Source: Syncephalis plumigaleata
Lineage: Eukaryota; Zoopagomycota; Zoopagomycetes; Zoopagales; Piptocephalidaceae
Assembly (NCBI GenBank): GCA_025201365.1
Contig: JAIXMF010000002.1
Span: 806,001 to 870,000, forward strand
Reading direction: 5' to 3'
DNA length: 64,000 bases
This document shows, in pieces, positions 37,838 to 49,661 of the stretch; positions within the stretch are counted from its first letter, which is position 1, and the number at the start of each line of letters is the position of its first letter. The translations under genes and the position numbers were made by a program. Below the pieces are notes generated by a model. It was not told where the DNA came from. It ran no database searches and saw only the letters and a program-made list of their open reading frames with translations.

Positions 37838-40800
37838 CTAATTGTAACTTACCTCATTCATTAATGCAAATACATTGCCATCTTCATTGGACTTGACATC
37901 ATCATCATCAGCTTCATTGTCATTGGCATCTTCATCATTGTTGTTGTCATTTCCATTCAATGTGGCAGTAGTATGATAGGCTGTCGTCTGAGTAATCGTT
38001 GTTATCGCAATAGTACTTGATATGTTCTGTTCTATATTCTCCATTGTATTCTGTACAGTCATCGCTGTACTTGTACTTGTACTTGCTATACCACCATTCT
38101 CTGTAATATCATCACTGTCATCATTATCATTACCATTATCCTTATGATACTGCTCATCTTCTGAGGGTGGCCACTGTGAATCACGCATCATTGTTGCCTT
38201 CATTGCGGATAGATCTGCCAATGTAGCATCAATATTACGCTGTTGCACGTCGTTCTCCTCTAAAGTTGGACGAATATTAAATGCAGCCGTCATATGTAGT
38301 GGATGATGTTCAATATCATCACTAGTGGCGATTGTTGAACGATAGGCAGCACCACTATGACTAATACTATGTTGTGGTTGTTGTTGTTGTCCTTGTTGAC
38401 TCATAGTGTCATCTTCTTGTTGATGTGAAGAAGTATATGGCAATGGAGGTAATGAACCAAGTGTATTGGTAGTAGGACCGTATAAACTAATACTATTGCT
38501 GTTGTTGTTGTTGTTGTTATCACTTGATAGACCTGTTACTTCATTGTTCATCGGTGACAATGTCGTTTCCTCCAACATCGAATCATTTAGTGATTCTGCA
38601 GAGAATGTACGTTGATGCATCAGTGGATGAGTGCGATTACGTGGTGATTGATTCATCATTCGAGTGTTGCTGGACATGTCCTCTCCACGAGCAGTAGTGC
38701 CACTAGTAGATCGACGTACTCTTGACTGTTCATTTGTCATACCACCGCCTCCTCCACCATTGCCTTGTAATCGTGTCAAGTAGAGTGACCCGGCCATATC
38801 TTCAGGTTCCCAATCGGGATTATTGGCCTTGAAATTGATAAACGACTTTTCCATCTTGCCCTCCTTCGAGATGTAGTGCTCATTGATTGCCTCAGAGGGT
38901 GCGCCATACTATTTCATACTAGTTAGTAACTGGCTGCAATAAAGGTCAATCTAGCAGTAATACTTACCCGAATATTACCATGGCGTTTAAAGTCAAACAG
39001 GGCAAAACTGCATATATAACCGACACCATCTACGTGTACGGTAAATTCGCGGAAGAAATCGATTATCTGTGAACTACATCCGGGTAAGGAGAACCATAGA
39101 ATGAATGGCGTGAATATAACGGCAATCAATTCCTGCAATAGTATAGTGACTTTAAGATCAAATAACTCGCAGAATTGTCGTCGTATCTCGTCGGTGTGCA
39201 ATCGATTACGCCATTCACTGGGTAGATAATGTGTCTCGGCCACTACCGCGCGTAGTGTCTTCTCTGGTTCAAATACTATATTCTCATCGGGAATAGCACC
39301 ACGAGCAACAGCGAATATCGTACCGAATAGACCGAGATAGAATGCCACTGATCGATCCGATGTAATGTAGAAACTTATGAGAAGTTCCTGATCAAGAATG
39401 GTCAGTAGGAATAGCACGAGTGCGAAGGAACCAGCGATAAACGATATGAATCTATTATCATCAAGTGAGTGATACGCAGTAAACGCATATACATCAAGTG
39501 TATCACTTACCGTGCTAGATGTGCGGTATTCTGACGTGGGAACTGGTCCACATAACGATTGGCATCTTCAAGACTACGATCGAGTCGTTTTTGGAATAAA
39601 TGAGGAAGCTCATCAAATTCACGGAACTTCCATCGAGCAAACCTGGTGTATTGTCGTGAACTAATGGCACTAGGATACTTGTGGTATTCCTAAATAAATG
39701 ATCGATATTGTAGAAGTAATAGCATGAGTATCTACATGTTATATGTCTCATTGAATGCTATCGCTACTTACTGCCAAATAACGGAAGAATAGCATTAGTA
39801 GTAAGTATACAAATATAAATGGAGCACATATGAAGTTAATAAATCCCATAGTAATGAATCTACGACGTAATCTGAATGAATGAAACACACACACACATAC
39901 ACAATCAGTGGTTAATCATCATGGATAGTGCTATGCTACACCAATGACTTACCCTTCAATTAGCATATGACGTTGAGAGTCACGCAGGAATGCCTTCTTT
40001 ACTTGTCCATTCTCGTCGAATGCATAATTAATAAGACATAATTGCAGATTCCATTCTACGGTACGGGTTAGCAATGGTCCACCAAGCATGGGCATGTAGC
40101 GTAATGGTGCCGGTACGGTCAGGTCCAAGAGATCCTTGTTAATTAAGGCAATCAAGTAATTCTCCTTGCGTAATATGCGATTACATATATCATGCGCATT
40201 AATACGTAATGACGGATGAGCATTCAAGATCGATGGTGTTGTCTCGCGTAATTTAATGATTCGCGATACTACGAGATTCCAATCCACTGTTTGCATATCA
40301 CACTATTCCGCTTATTAGTAAGCTACATATTACAATATATATGATAAAGTGACAATAGTAACAACTTACATCGGGTATCTCCAATAAAAATGTGTAAAAG
40401 TTGTACATTTCCACGAGTTTCCGTACATCATATACGAAGACAACAAGTTTCCAACTCCAATAGAGCCAGGCTGCTACCACGAAGAACTTTAACCAGCCAG
40501 ACATACTATACATGCGAGTGAGCAAGTGTTAATCATTGACTCTTGCTGTCTCTATTTAATAACTTCATTAGTGACTTACTGACTACTACAACTGTCATAC
40601 AATGCATCGCTAAGCGATTTACTTGTACGTATTTTGGTATAGTCAACGCATCCCACAAGGAATGTGGTAATGCAATGATAAATGCCAACATCCTAGATAT
40701 TGCATAGATATGCATATACATCATCATTAATAATAATAAATAAAAGAAGGAACACTTACAGTAAACTTAAGAATCGATTAAGTAGAATACAGTAAACCCC

Positions 40801-41433
40801 TTTACCCTGATAATAGTAGTACACCTAATGTGGAGATATGTCAATTAGACTAGACTGACTACCAATGGATACTACACTACTATTCACTTACCCGAGTGAA
40901 GAATGTATCCAGATTATCAACGTTGGTCCACTCATAAATGGCACGTTCTCGACTAGATACACGAGATCGCCAATTACGCAGTCCACTGCCTAATCGACCG
41001 CCAGTATCGCCATTTAGAATACCACGTCCGGGGAACGAGTTCTCCTCGTGAGATGCCACTCGCTGATATGGTTGATCACCGAAACGTAGTCGACGTCGTT
41101 CACTAGTTGATGAAGGCTGTTGCTCACCGTAATTATTGGCATTGTTGCTGTTGCTGTTGCTGTCTTCACGTATTGGATTCATTTCTAACATTAATGAAGC
41201 AGGTGCTTCCGAATCATCTATGAATTCTTCATAAGAATGCATACGTCCTTGGGCACATTAGCACTTGCACGATCACTGGCATACACTGAATCGGCCGGAT
41301 TAGCCGTCATTGTTCTACGAGCTTGCTGTTGTCGATAAGCAGCACGAAATGGATAGTCATCAACAAAAGCATAGTAGGGTGCATCTGCTCCTCCTCCTCC
41401 TGCTGCTGCTGTATTACCTAAAGGATCACCCAT
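37838..41433 (-). CDS. ATG9: Autophagy lipid scramblase Atg9
   Basis: A multi-span vesicle protein that seeds autophagosome membranes. The disordered N-terminus (41433 down to ~40900) ends [14 protein letters not shown], before the first membrane exon. Core segments: [85 protein letters not shown]; and [20 protein letters not shown], followed by [14 protein letters not shown]. After the core comes [19 protein letters not shown], the typical post-membrane Atg9 motif, and a long Asn/Thr/Asp-rich tail. About nine introns. A missing base near 41230 breaks the N-terminal frame. The last donor-like GTAAGT at 37850 may add a short further exon, so the 3' end is uncertain by about 70 bp. Confidence 0.93.
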
Positions 41434-42262
41434 GGTAATAGATATCTATACAGCGCTACAACAAAGGCTGATGACCAACAAAGTGAGTAGATTCTGTTTA
41501 GGATGAGTGTACAAAAAAGCAATACAAACACAAGCGTAACTTAGGGGAAGGGAAGAGAAGGGAAGAGAAATGGAATAATATATATGCATATATATACTCG
41601 TAGCAGATAATATTGTCCACTAAATGAGACGGAATTCTCCTAGAGAAATAGAACGAATGAGTATATAGAATAAAGTAATAGAGGTTTGTAAAAAAAAGAA
41701 GTTGCACGATTCAATAATCGAGACAACTCCCATGTACAATAGTGTGAGGACAGCAGTAGTAGTAGTCACGCGGTGGAAAACCAAGTCAGTAAATAGCTAC
41801 AACCGCACAACCGCGTGTAGCAGAAAGAAGCCAGCTTAGTAGGATAGTTGTGGCTTATGCATATATAGATATAGATATAGATATATATACGTGTGTATAT
41901 GTGTGTACGGTTAATATGGTAGTGAAGGTACACTTGTATACAAAAAATACTGGAAGCAATACTGGGGCAATAAGTGTAATGAAAACAGAAGCGTTGAAGG
42001 AATATAAAGAAAAACGTAATAGGAAAAAGAAGCGAATTGACTCAGTGCTTGTCATATGCCAATGCTAGTAACTGTTGCAGAAACTGCAGGGGACATCGGA
42101 GTAAGACAATACAGGCTTCTATGAGTGAGCAATCATTCAGTAATGGTGTAGACGTGATAATACTCACTAATTGTACGAAAGTGGTAATGCTAACTGAATA
42201 TGACTGACTAATTTTATTGCTTTTCTTTGCAGTAATAAGCTTCTTTTCTTTTCTTCTTGTCA
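41434..42262. other. Divergent intergenic region
   Basis: Upstream of ATG9 (minus) and LTO1 (plus). It contains GGGAAGAGAAG repeats (~41544-41568), TATATGCATATATATA (~41579-41595) and ATAGATATAGATATAG (~41864-41886). Open frames are repeat-derived. Confidence 0.55.
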
Positions 42263-42829
42263 TGGCTTCCATTGATCTTGACCAACTATTGAATCTTGAA
42301 GAACGGTAAGCCGTATTGAGTGAGTCTTCATAGACTAGAGCAATCAGTTGTGGTGCTCATAGTTCTGCATTGAGATAGGTTTTCAGCAGTGGGTCATGCA
42401 GACGGTATACGCGACGGTGAACAGCTAGGCTTAGTAGAGGGACGTTCGCTAGGACGGCAAAAAGGCTTGGAACTTGGCTTGGAATTGGGCTATTATACGG
42501 CTTTTGCGAGTATTGGCTAAATCAAGTGGAAGTAGATCCATCGCGTTATACTTCTCGGTAAATATTCATCATAATAACATGCATTAGTAACTTTATCTCA
42601 TTATATATCTGCTGTCTACGATGATGATCAATCATTTAGAGCGAGTAAACAGCTGGCCAGTCTTCATAGTGCGCTTAAAGAATTCCCCACTGAGAATCGT
42701 CTTAATGTTGACGCGTTAGCTTTACTTGATCGTATTCGTGCTAAATTCAAGACTGTATCAACAATACTAGGCACACATCGTGTACAATCGTATGCAGAGA
42801 CCAACACCGCATCTACATTGAACTATTAG
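42263..42829 (+). CDS. LTO1: LTO1/ORAOV1-like Fe-S targeting adaptor (Yae1_N domain)
   Basis: It starts MASIDLDQLLNLEER. After an intron (~42307-42378) comes the Gly-ladder of the Yae1_N domain: GHADGIRDGEQLGLVEGRSL, GRQKGLELGLELGYY. Lto1 with Yae1 recruits the ribosome-recycling ATPase Rli1/ABCE1 to the cytosolic Fe-S assembly machinery. A missing base near 42500-42505 (CGGCTTTT) breaks the frame. Beyond it the expected YWLNQVEVDPSRYTS continues to a splice site, and the last exon gives ASKQLASLHSALKEFP through STLNY with TAG at 42827. The C-terminal tryptophan typical of client adaptors is not visible here. It is convergent with COX19, 87 bp apart. Confidence 0.85.
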
Positions 42830-42916
42830 TTTATTAAATAAAATACTATTGCATGCACGCATAGCTAATCTGAAAGTATCCGCGGTATCATGTTTATGTA
42901 GCTGATACTAATTACA

Positions 42917-43335
42917 CTACATGCTCAGTATTATGTTTACCGGTTGCTGCTGCTCTGTTGTAGCAGTGCTTGCATCACCATGATCAAAACCAAGATTTTT
43001 CATATGATCGCGCTCCATTAGTCCACTATTCATCAATGCAGTCAGTATATCATGCATTGTTCATTCCATCAATAAACCTTACTGTTCCATACGACATTGC
43101 AGGTATGCTTTTGACAAATCACGGCATGCCTCAATAGATTGCTTATTCTGTCGTAGACAATCCATATACCGTTGCATACTCTCGCGACAATCACCTGAAT
43201 AGACATGCTTGTGTTATCGCATAAGCTACCACCAGTGCTCCGTTGTTGACTTACCGTAATGATCTAAAGGGAAACTGCCTCGTGCTGGTGGTGTAGGCTT
43301 AAATGCTCCTGTCGTTGGGGTGCTCCAAAACTCAT
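42917..43335 (-). CDS. COX19: Mitochondrial copper/CHCH protein Cox19
   Basis: A twin C-x9-C intermembrane-space protein needed for cytochrome oxidase assembly. The start at 43335 gives MSFGAP. A missing C in a four-C run (43317-43320) interrupts the frame, after which TTGAFKPTPPARGSFPLDHY follows, matching the Cox19 N-terminus (PTPPERGSFPLDH). The CHCH core is DCRESMQRYMDCLRQNKQS (C-x9-C) and ACRDLSKAYLQCRMEHG (C-x9-C), followed after an intron by LMERDHMKNLGF, another Cox19 hallmark. A Gln/Thr-rich tail ends at TAG 42917. Three exons, total ~110 residues, as in the family. No mitochondrial presequence, consistent with Mia40-dependent import. Confidence 0.93.
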
Positions 43336-43628
43336 AGTGGCCGTCTACAAGTAATTCGTTAAATAAACGAAGTTGAGCAAATCTACGAGCATAAATAATG
43401 TTTAAAACGAATGAATGATGCTTGTTCTACAGTGCTTTTCCATCTCATCATCTCTCTCATTACAAAATTGATCAATCGATCTGCCCATATTCCGTCATAT
43501 TCACACAGATTTCACATAGCATGCCAGTCATTATTACTCGTATATCTCCTGGTTATTCCATTTATTCTTACTTTCCCTCCTTTCTCTCTCGAGCACATAG
43601 GCTACGCTTGTTTAATATATAAACCAGA

Positions 43629-45184
43629 ATGACTATTACGGTACCAGTGTGTATCAATGACTTGGAACCGATAGCACGCGACATTCTCAGCAGAAATGCT
43701 TGGGACTATTATGCGTCAGGTGCTGACGACATGCTGACGCTCAAGGAGAATGAACTAGCGTATAGTCGGTAAGCCTTGCTGAATAGTGTGTTGCGACACT
43801 ACACTACTACGTGTACGGCATAGACTAATGGTATCTGTAGAATTCGTATTAAACCCCAAGTACTACGTGATGTGTCGACCATCGATATGCGTACTACCAT
43901 CCTCGGTAATGCGATCTCTAATCCATTCGGTGCTGCTCCCACTGCAATGCAACGTATGGCCCATATCCATGGTGAGGAGGCCACGGCACGCGGTAAGCTA
44001 GACGATATTCTATCTAATCATCATGTAGCTATTGGCTATAGTAAATAATGATAATTTAGCTTGTTCTAGCCTACGTTTACCGATGATTCTATCCTCATGG
44101 GCGACTACCAGTCTTGAAGATGTGGCAGATGCTAGTAAAGCAGCATCAGTGAATGATGAAATGCTTAGCAATATTAGTGAACCCGTGCGATGGTTCCAAC
44201 TATATGTTTACAAGGATCGTCAAGTGACTCGTCGACTGGTGGAACGAGCGGCAGCAGCAGGCTACAAAGCACTGGCTGTAACAGTTGATACACCATTTCT
44301 AGGACGACGTCGAGCGGATATTCGGTAACTAGTCGCGATATTATCACTTTACTATCGATTATTAACTAGTTTATTGTCATTAGTAACAAGTTCAAACTGC
44401 CTGGCCACTTGAAATTGGCCAATTTCGCCGATCAGAGTAAGCAGCATGTTGGTGCTACTAGTTCCGATGAACCGCAACAGGATTCCGGATTAGCCACCTA
44501 TGTAGCAGAGCAGATTGATCCGAGTCTAAGTTGGAAAGATATTGCATGGCTTAAATCGATTAGCTCACTGCCAATTGTAGTCAAGGGTGTGCTTACGGCG
44601 GAGGATGCTCGTTTGGCGGTGGAGGCCGGTGTCTCTGGCATTATCGTCAGCAATCATGGAGGTCGTCAACTTGATGGCGTGTCAGCTACGGTAGACAATT
44701 TCTATCTACGAATAAATGAGCCGATTGCTAATTGATTGATTGATTGATTGATTGATTTATAGATCGATGCATTAGCCGAAGTAGTCGATGCGGTTAATGG
44801 TCAAGTCGAAGTGTATTAGACGGTGGCATTCGTAGAGGTAGCGATATCTTCAAAGCCATAGCTCTTGGTGCCAAAGCGGTATTTATAGGTCGTCCTATTC
44901 TATGGGGCTTGCGTATAAGGTGGATATGATTGTCTTATTAAGATGTGAGCATGAACATTGTTATAACATTTGTAACATAGGGAGAAGAAGGCGTTAAATG
45001 GGTGCTACATATGCTTCAAGATGAATTCAAGTTATGCATGGTACTAGCAGGTAATGATGCTGATTATAGGGAAATACACTACAGGAATAACTAACACACA
45101 CGATCGATGATTAAAGGTTGTCGTAATATATCCGAGATTACCGCGAATAAGATAACCCATATTTCATTAATAGCACGTCTTTAA
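43629..45184 (+). CDS. FMN-dependent 2-hydroxy-acid oxidase, probably peroxisomal
   Basis: A member of the glycolate/lactate oxidase family (HAO1, FMN-dependent alpha-hydroxy-acid dehydrogenases), oxidising an L-2-hydroxy acid to the 2-oxo acid with H2O2. It starts [20 protein letters not shown]. Key blocks: [114 protein letters not shown] (catalytic His and FMN/substrate Arg); and [20 protein letters not shown]. The last residues are ARL, a PTS1-type peroxisomal signal. There is no cytochrome b2 domain, so it is not a Cyb2-type lactate dehydrogenase. Missing bases near 44816 and 44910 break the frame while homology continues. About six introns; one carries an ATTG tetranucleotide run (44728-44757). 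Confidence 0.9.
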
Positions 45185-45569
45185 TCGGTAACGAGCCCTT
45201 TTCCTTTCTGTTTTCTTCTTGTCGTTGTTGAAATGGATCATTCTAATTAATCTCAACTTACAAGCGAATGATCTACGTGCAATGAAGATGAATGGGATTT
45301 ACCATTACATTTGCTTACAATCATAATAAATTGCTATTGACTAACAACATTAAACATAAGACATATTGTGTAGGATATATAATGTTTTCCAATCGATTAA
45401 CATGATATCATTTTATATCATTAGATAAATAGAAACGAACTTTATTTTAATGAGTAATATGAATGGGATCGATTAAGCTTACATTGAGAAATAAATGAAA
45501 TTGCAAAAGTGGAAAACATCCCGGCAGCTTAGTAAGCGTACGTATTTACTATTGTAAATTGTTAATGAT
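45185..45569. other. Convergent 3' flanks
   Basis: AT-rich sequence between the oxidase gene and the minus-strand membrane-protein gene. No gene or RNA feature seen. Confidence 0.55.
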
Positions 45570-46545
45570 TTATAACACGCGATAATCAGCATCGATAATA
45601 GTGCCCTTTCCTCCTTGATGTCTACCATTACTACCATTATTATTTAGTGGCAATTCCATTTGTTGACCTGTACGCGGTGATTGTAAGTACACTTGACGCA
45701 ATCGAATATCATTATTCTGTCGTGGTTGTCCTAATGCCAGTACATCTGCTAATATATCACCATGCTTCGATCGAATACTAAATCGAATCTCAACGAGTAT
45801 AGTCGAAGCAGGCTGGCCATTTGCTAGACTAATTGTTTCTTGTTGCATCGACACGCTATACGGCGAACTATACTGTAGATGATCCACCGAGGTATGTTGC
45901 AGCAATTCAGCTAATTGTTTGCCACTTGACGTGTAGGATGCATCCCGTAATACATGCTCAATTCGTTCAATAGAATGACAATGCGTTTCGTGAGCATGTC
46001 TCCTCGCCTGACTCATTGATCCCAGTACACCTTGGAATAGACGTGCTATACCGCCTAATAGCAATCCTATTGCACCAAATGGTATGGGCGTGTGCTGTTG
46101 ACCACTACCACCAGTAGGCGATTGTTGCTGCTTAAACCAATCGCGTATCATATCCTCAGCATTGGGTGTATTCTTGTGTGATTGCGTAAACGGCGACGAG
46201 GATGCCGATGATGATGATGATTTACTACGTGGACCCATTGTTAAGCGATACAAACCGTAGCCTAGTCCACCACAACACCGACAAAGAAGAATGATGGAAA
46301 TAGAAATAGTGTAGCACTACCTACTCCCACTGCAACGATTGTCTTGGAGAGTGGTGTAAGTTGCTGCCAAAATGATGGACCTTGATGATAATGTCGTATT
46401 CCCATTCGTAATAATGAGTACCGTTTAGTGTGCTATACGCTGAATGACAGGATCGAGCGGTTAACGGATGTATTCCATATAGTTTAGCATGACATATCGA
46501 TGTTGTTGTCACCGTTGATTTACTAGATAAAAGTCGTTGTGGCAT
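45570..46545 (-). CDS. Putative mitochondrial membrane protein of unknown family
   Basis: Start at 46545 (MPQRLLSSKSTVTTTSICHA), a basic, acid-free N-terminus like a mitochondrial presequence. Translation continues across two apparent one-base breaks (near 46425 and 46270) as RMGIRHYHQGPSFWQQLTPL, SKTIVAVGVGSATLFLFPSF-FFVGVVV (one membrane helix), then LGYGLYRLTMGPRSKSSSS. A Ser/Gln-rich linker, a glycine-rich hydrophobic helix (PFGAIGLLLGGIARLFQGVL) and a C-terminal ~130-residue domain (RIEHVLRDASY; ILVEIRFSIRSKHGDILADV; TIIDADYRVL) follow. The last part has a Tim21-like or assembly-factor-like look but no motif I can name. Two membrane segments and mitochondrial location are inference. It is divergent from the TAD1 gene, 248 bp apart. 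Confidence 0.6.
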
Positions 46546-46793
46546 ACTTCCTAAACGTGTATTTACTCCTAGATAAATAAATAGATAGATAGAAAAAACC
46601 TCAGTCTTTCTTTTCTTCTTTCTATTTCGCTTTGGTGTGGTCGTAGTTGCTTATTGATATCGTGTTCTTACCGTGTATTCTCGTCAACAACCATAAGGTA
46701 GGTAGGCCTCGTGATTGATTGGTAATGAAACGCTGCATTCTAAACTAATGAAGAATATAGCAGAAAAAAGAGAGAAAGTAAGCTAAAGCCGGA

Positions 46794-48832
46794 ATGGAGG
46801 AACAAAGTAGAAAACGAACAGCAGCAACAGCAGCCACAGTGGAAAACACCACTGCTGAAACCATAACATGTCACCCAGAGTTGGCTCAACAAGTGGCCAA
46901 TGCCATATTAGACTGTTGGCAACGAATGCCAAAATCAGGTAAACCAGTGGTACGTGGACAGAAGGTGGAATGGACCGTACTGGCTGGTATCGTTGTATGT
47001 CATCAAGAAGAGCCCAATTCAAACACAACAACAACAACGACAACAAGAAGCATGAAATGTGTTGCACTTGGGTAAGCTAGCTAGCACTATAATGGATCAA
47101 TTAGCTAATCAATAATAATAATAATAATAGAACGGGATTAAAATGTCTACCACAAAGTCAACTAACGAATGATGGTAGTGTCGTATTCGATGAACATGCA
47201 GAAGTAATGGCACGACGTTTTTTCATACGGTATGTATCCCATTTGTAACTATTTATTTACCTATCTACAATGTACTAATTACGTATTAGTTATCTATTGG
47301 CAGAAATCAAAAAGGCAGATCAACAGTTGCCGTCACTCTTTCGACGACGCGTTACCACCAGCGATGATGCACCATCATTCGTCTTGGCCGATCCTCAGCA
47401 TACATCATTCCACATGTACATTAGTCAGGCACCTTGTGAGTAGGAGGGCAGTTCAATGATACACACATATATATTTGATCAACTGACATTAATACTATGA
47501 TTAGGTGGAGATGCTTCGATGGAGGCATTGGCAGCGGAACAAAGTGAAGCAAGTCTACAAGCATTTACAATGGGTAAACGTCGCGTGTTGAAACCGATAA
47601 TAATAATAATAATACGGAAGTTGAACAAACCGATGCATCATCACCATTACCATCCTCCATTGTACGAGGTCGTGTTGGCTACAAACGACTGGCGTGTTAC
47701 GCACGAAACCAGGCCGTGTAGATGCTGAACCCACGCTTTGCATGTCGTGTAGGTGCGTATGGATGGCATGTCTGTGAAAACAATCAATTACACTACTATT
47801 CTTGTTATTAACATTGTCGATTATATCACTGCATTACATTGCACTGAACTATTAGTGATAAACTGGCCCGCTGGCAAGTACTAGGTTTGCAGGGGCATTA
47901 CTCGCTCAGCTTATACCCCCATCTATTTGACCTCACTTGTTGTGGGCGATCTATTCAATGGTCCCGCCTTGAAACGAGCCCTAATCGATCGTGTTAACTC
48001 CATTTCATGTAGGTGATGGCTTCCTTTCCTTTCCTTTCTTATCATTGTAGCCAGAGTTGCCTTGTCTATAATGCCAATGACTAATACGTACGATGTTCTA
48101 TCGACGAATATAGTAGATGTTATCGCTAAACACGCCGGCTATCACGTTAATTCAAGCTTGTGTATCATGCACGCTTGTGGCGACACGACATTCGAATGGA
48201 GTCAATCTGCGGTGACCACACGCTATCCCACACTGAAGCCATTGACCTCGTCCAACGGTAATGATGACGACAACAGCTGATTCATCCGAATTTATTTTTC
48301 TCGGGTGTGACTAACAATCATGCGTACACTCTTCATTGACTATTTAGCAACTGGTTGGCATATGGGCATGACCAGACCAGAAGTGCTTGCCAAAGGGCGT
48401 AAACAAGGTGCTACACGTACCAAATCCGGCGAATTCCCACTTGCTAGTTGGTAATGAATAGTGCTATACTACATGGATATACACATACATACATACATAT
48501 GTACAAGTCGGCTAACATGTGTCATTATCACACTATTGTCGGATAAATAGTTCACTCGTATGTAAACGACAAATGTATCAAGATTTCATTGATGCTCAAC
48601 TCGTGACTAATCATCAGTAAGTTGCTCATTAGTATTGCTATTGCCATAATCATCATCAACATCATCTATTATTACTGCTAGATTATCCGATGAAACTACT
48701 TATCGGCAAGCTAAAGAGAAAGCATCGGTGTATCAAGCGGTTAAACGTGCAATGTTCACGTTCGATCCATTCCAAGACTGGATCATTTGTCCTATTGTAC
48801 ATCAAGATTTCCTTCCTAAAAACGACCGATAA
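46794..48832 (+). CDS. TAD1: tRNA-specific adenosine deaminase Tad1/ADAT1
   Basis: Edits A37 of tRNA-Ala to inosine. Exons give LAQQVANAILDCWQRMPKSG, then EWTVLAGIV, the catalytic zinc/proton-shuttle motif VFDEHAEVMARRFFIRYLLA, the second zinc site MYISQAPCGGDAS, and GVLRTKPGRVDAEPTLCMSC with SDKLARWQVLGLQGALLAQL. After that comes PPIYLTSLVVGDLFN, and the tail TRTKSGEFPLAS, KRQMYQDFID, YRQAKEKASVYQAVKRAM ends with TAA at 48830. HAE and the paired Cys sites are all present. Missing bases near 47690, 47893 (GGGG) and 47918 (CCCCC) break the frame. The exon around 48055-48280 is in the expected place but poorly conserved. Asn/Thr-rich insertions are lineage-specific. The gene has about eight introns. 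Confidence 0.9.
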
Positions 48833-49661
48833 ACACATTTGCGAATAACAAATTAGTAAATTAATCTAATCTAATAACTATACATGTAACATATCGATTC
48901 TTGGATCTTGGAACACTAAGAAAGTTTGGAATAGGAGAGAACGTGTGTATAAACACTAATGTTCCGGTTACTGTTGATTATAAGGATGATGATGCTGATG
49001 ATGCTGATGATGTTGGCGATGATGAGGTGAATCATGGCCTATTTCCTATATCGATTACACCTATTGTTTCAGAGTGGTCTTGATCTTAATGCAAACTACA
49101 GCGTTAAAGCGTTGGAAATAGGCAAATGTCGGTCACAAGAGCGAGAGAAAGAGAGAGCGAGAGAGAAATGTATACACGATAGGCAAGGAGTACTTGCAGC
49201 TAACCAATAGTGCCTCATTCTATCGTTCTCGCACTTTTCCGAATAGACCGCGAACAGCATGCGCACATGCAAGTCAATGGGGGTATGCGTGTGTTCAGAC
49301 ATTAAAGCATAAAGCAAGGATGACTTGACGAGGAGTAAGAAAACCGGTCGACAAACATTGGCTCTACGCCTTTGATGAGAAGCAGACTAGATATCGTTTG
49401 CTATAATACACCGCTGACTTGTACCTTCATCGCCATCTATTAACTTGTTTTTAAATCGCCGCTTCGATTCTACGCAATAACAAACTTTCTTTCGCTTCAA
49501 CTTCATTGAGACGTGTTTCTGCTAGCAGTATATCATTATTAAATGCAAATTCACTGAAAGGAAGGAAGAACTATTAGTGTATCGCTTTCATTCTCATTCG
49601 TATTACTACTACTATCTTGCTTCTTCTTCTTCTTCTGTTCAGTATCATCATCATCATCAAG
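48833..49661. other. Intergenic with a coding-like minus-strand stretch
   Basis: Flank between TAD1 and the methyltransferase. A GATGATGCT run lies at ~48986-49022 and GAGAGA runs near 49138-49168. The minus strand at 49451-49650 reads like protein (see the separate entry). The rest holds nothing I can support. Confidence 0.5.
49451..49650 (-). pseudogene. Coding-like fragment, possible antisense exon or relic
   Basis: Minus-strand translation gives an acidic/lysine-rich run (DDDDDTEQKKKKKQDSSSN), then NENESDTLIVLPSF. After a one-base shift comes a helical segment, SEFAFNNDILLAETRLNEVE, continuing EAKESLLLRRIEAAI with stop TAA at 49451. The last 35 residues look like a genuine C-terminal coiled coil. 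Upstream it runs into the methyltransferase first exon on the other strand, so a complete gene cannot be placed. It could be an antisense-overlapping gene with an unseen 5' end, or a duplicated fragment. Confidence 0.3.

Noticed and set aside
44728-44757. ATTG repeat as a functional element
   Set aside because: Simple tetranucleotide microsatellite inside an intron of the oxidase gene.
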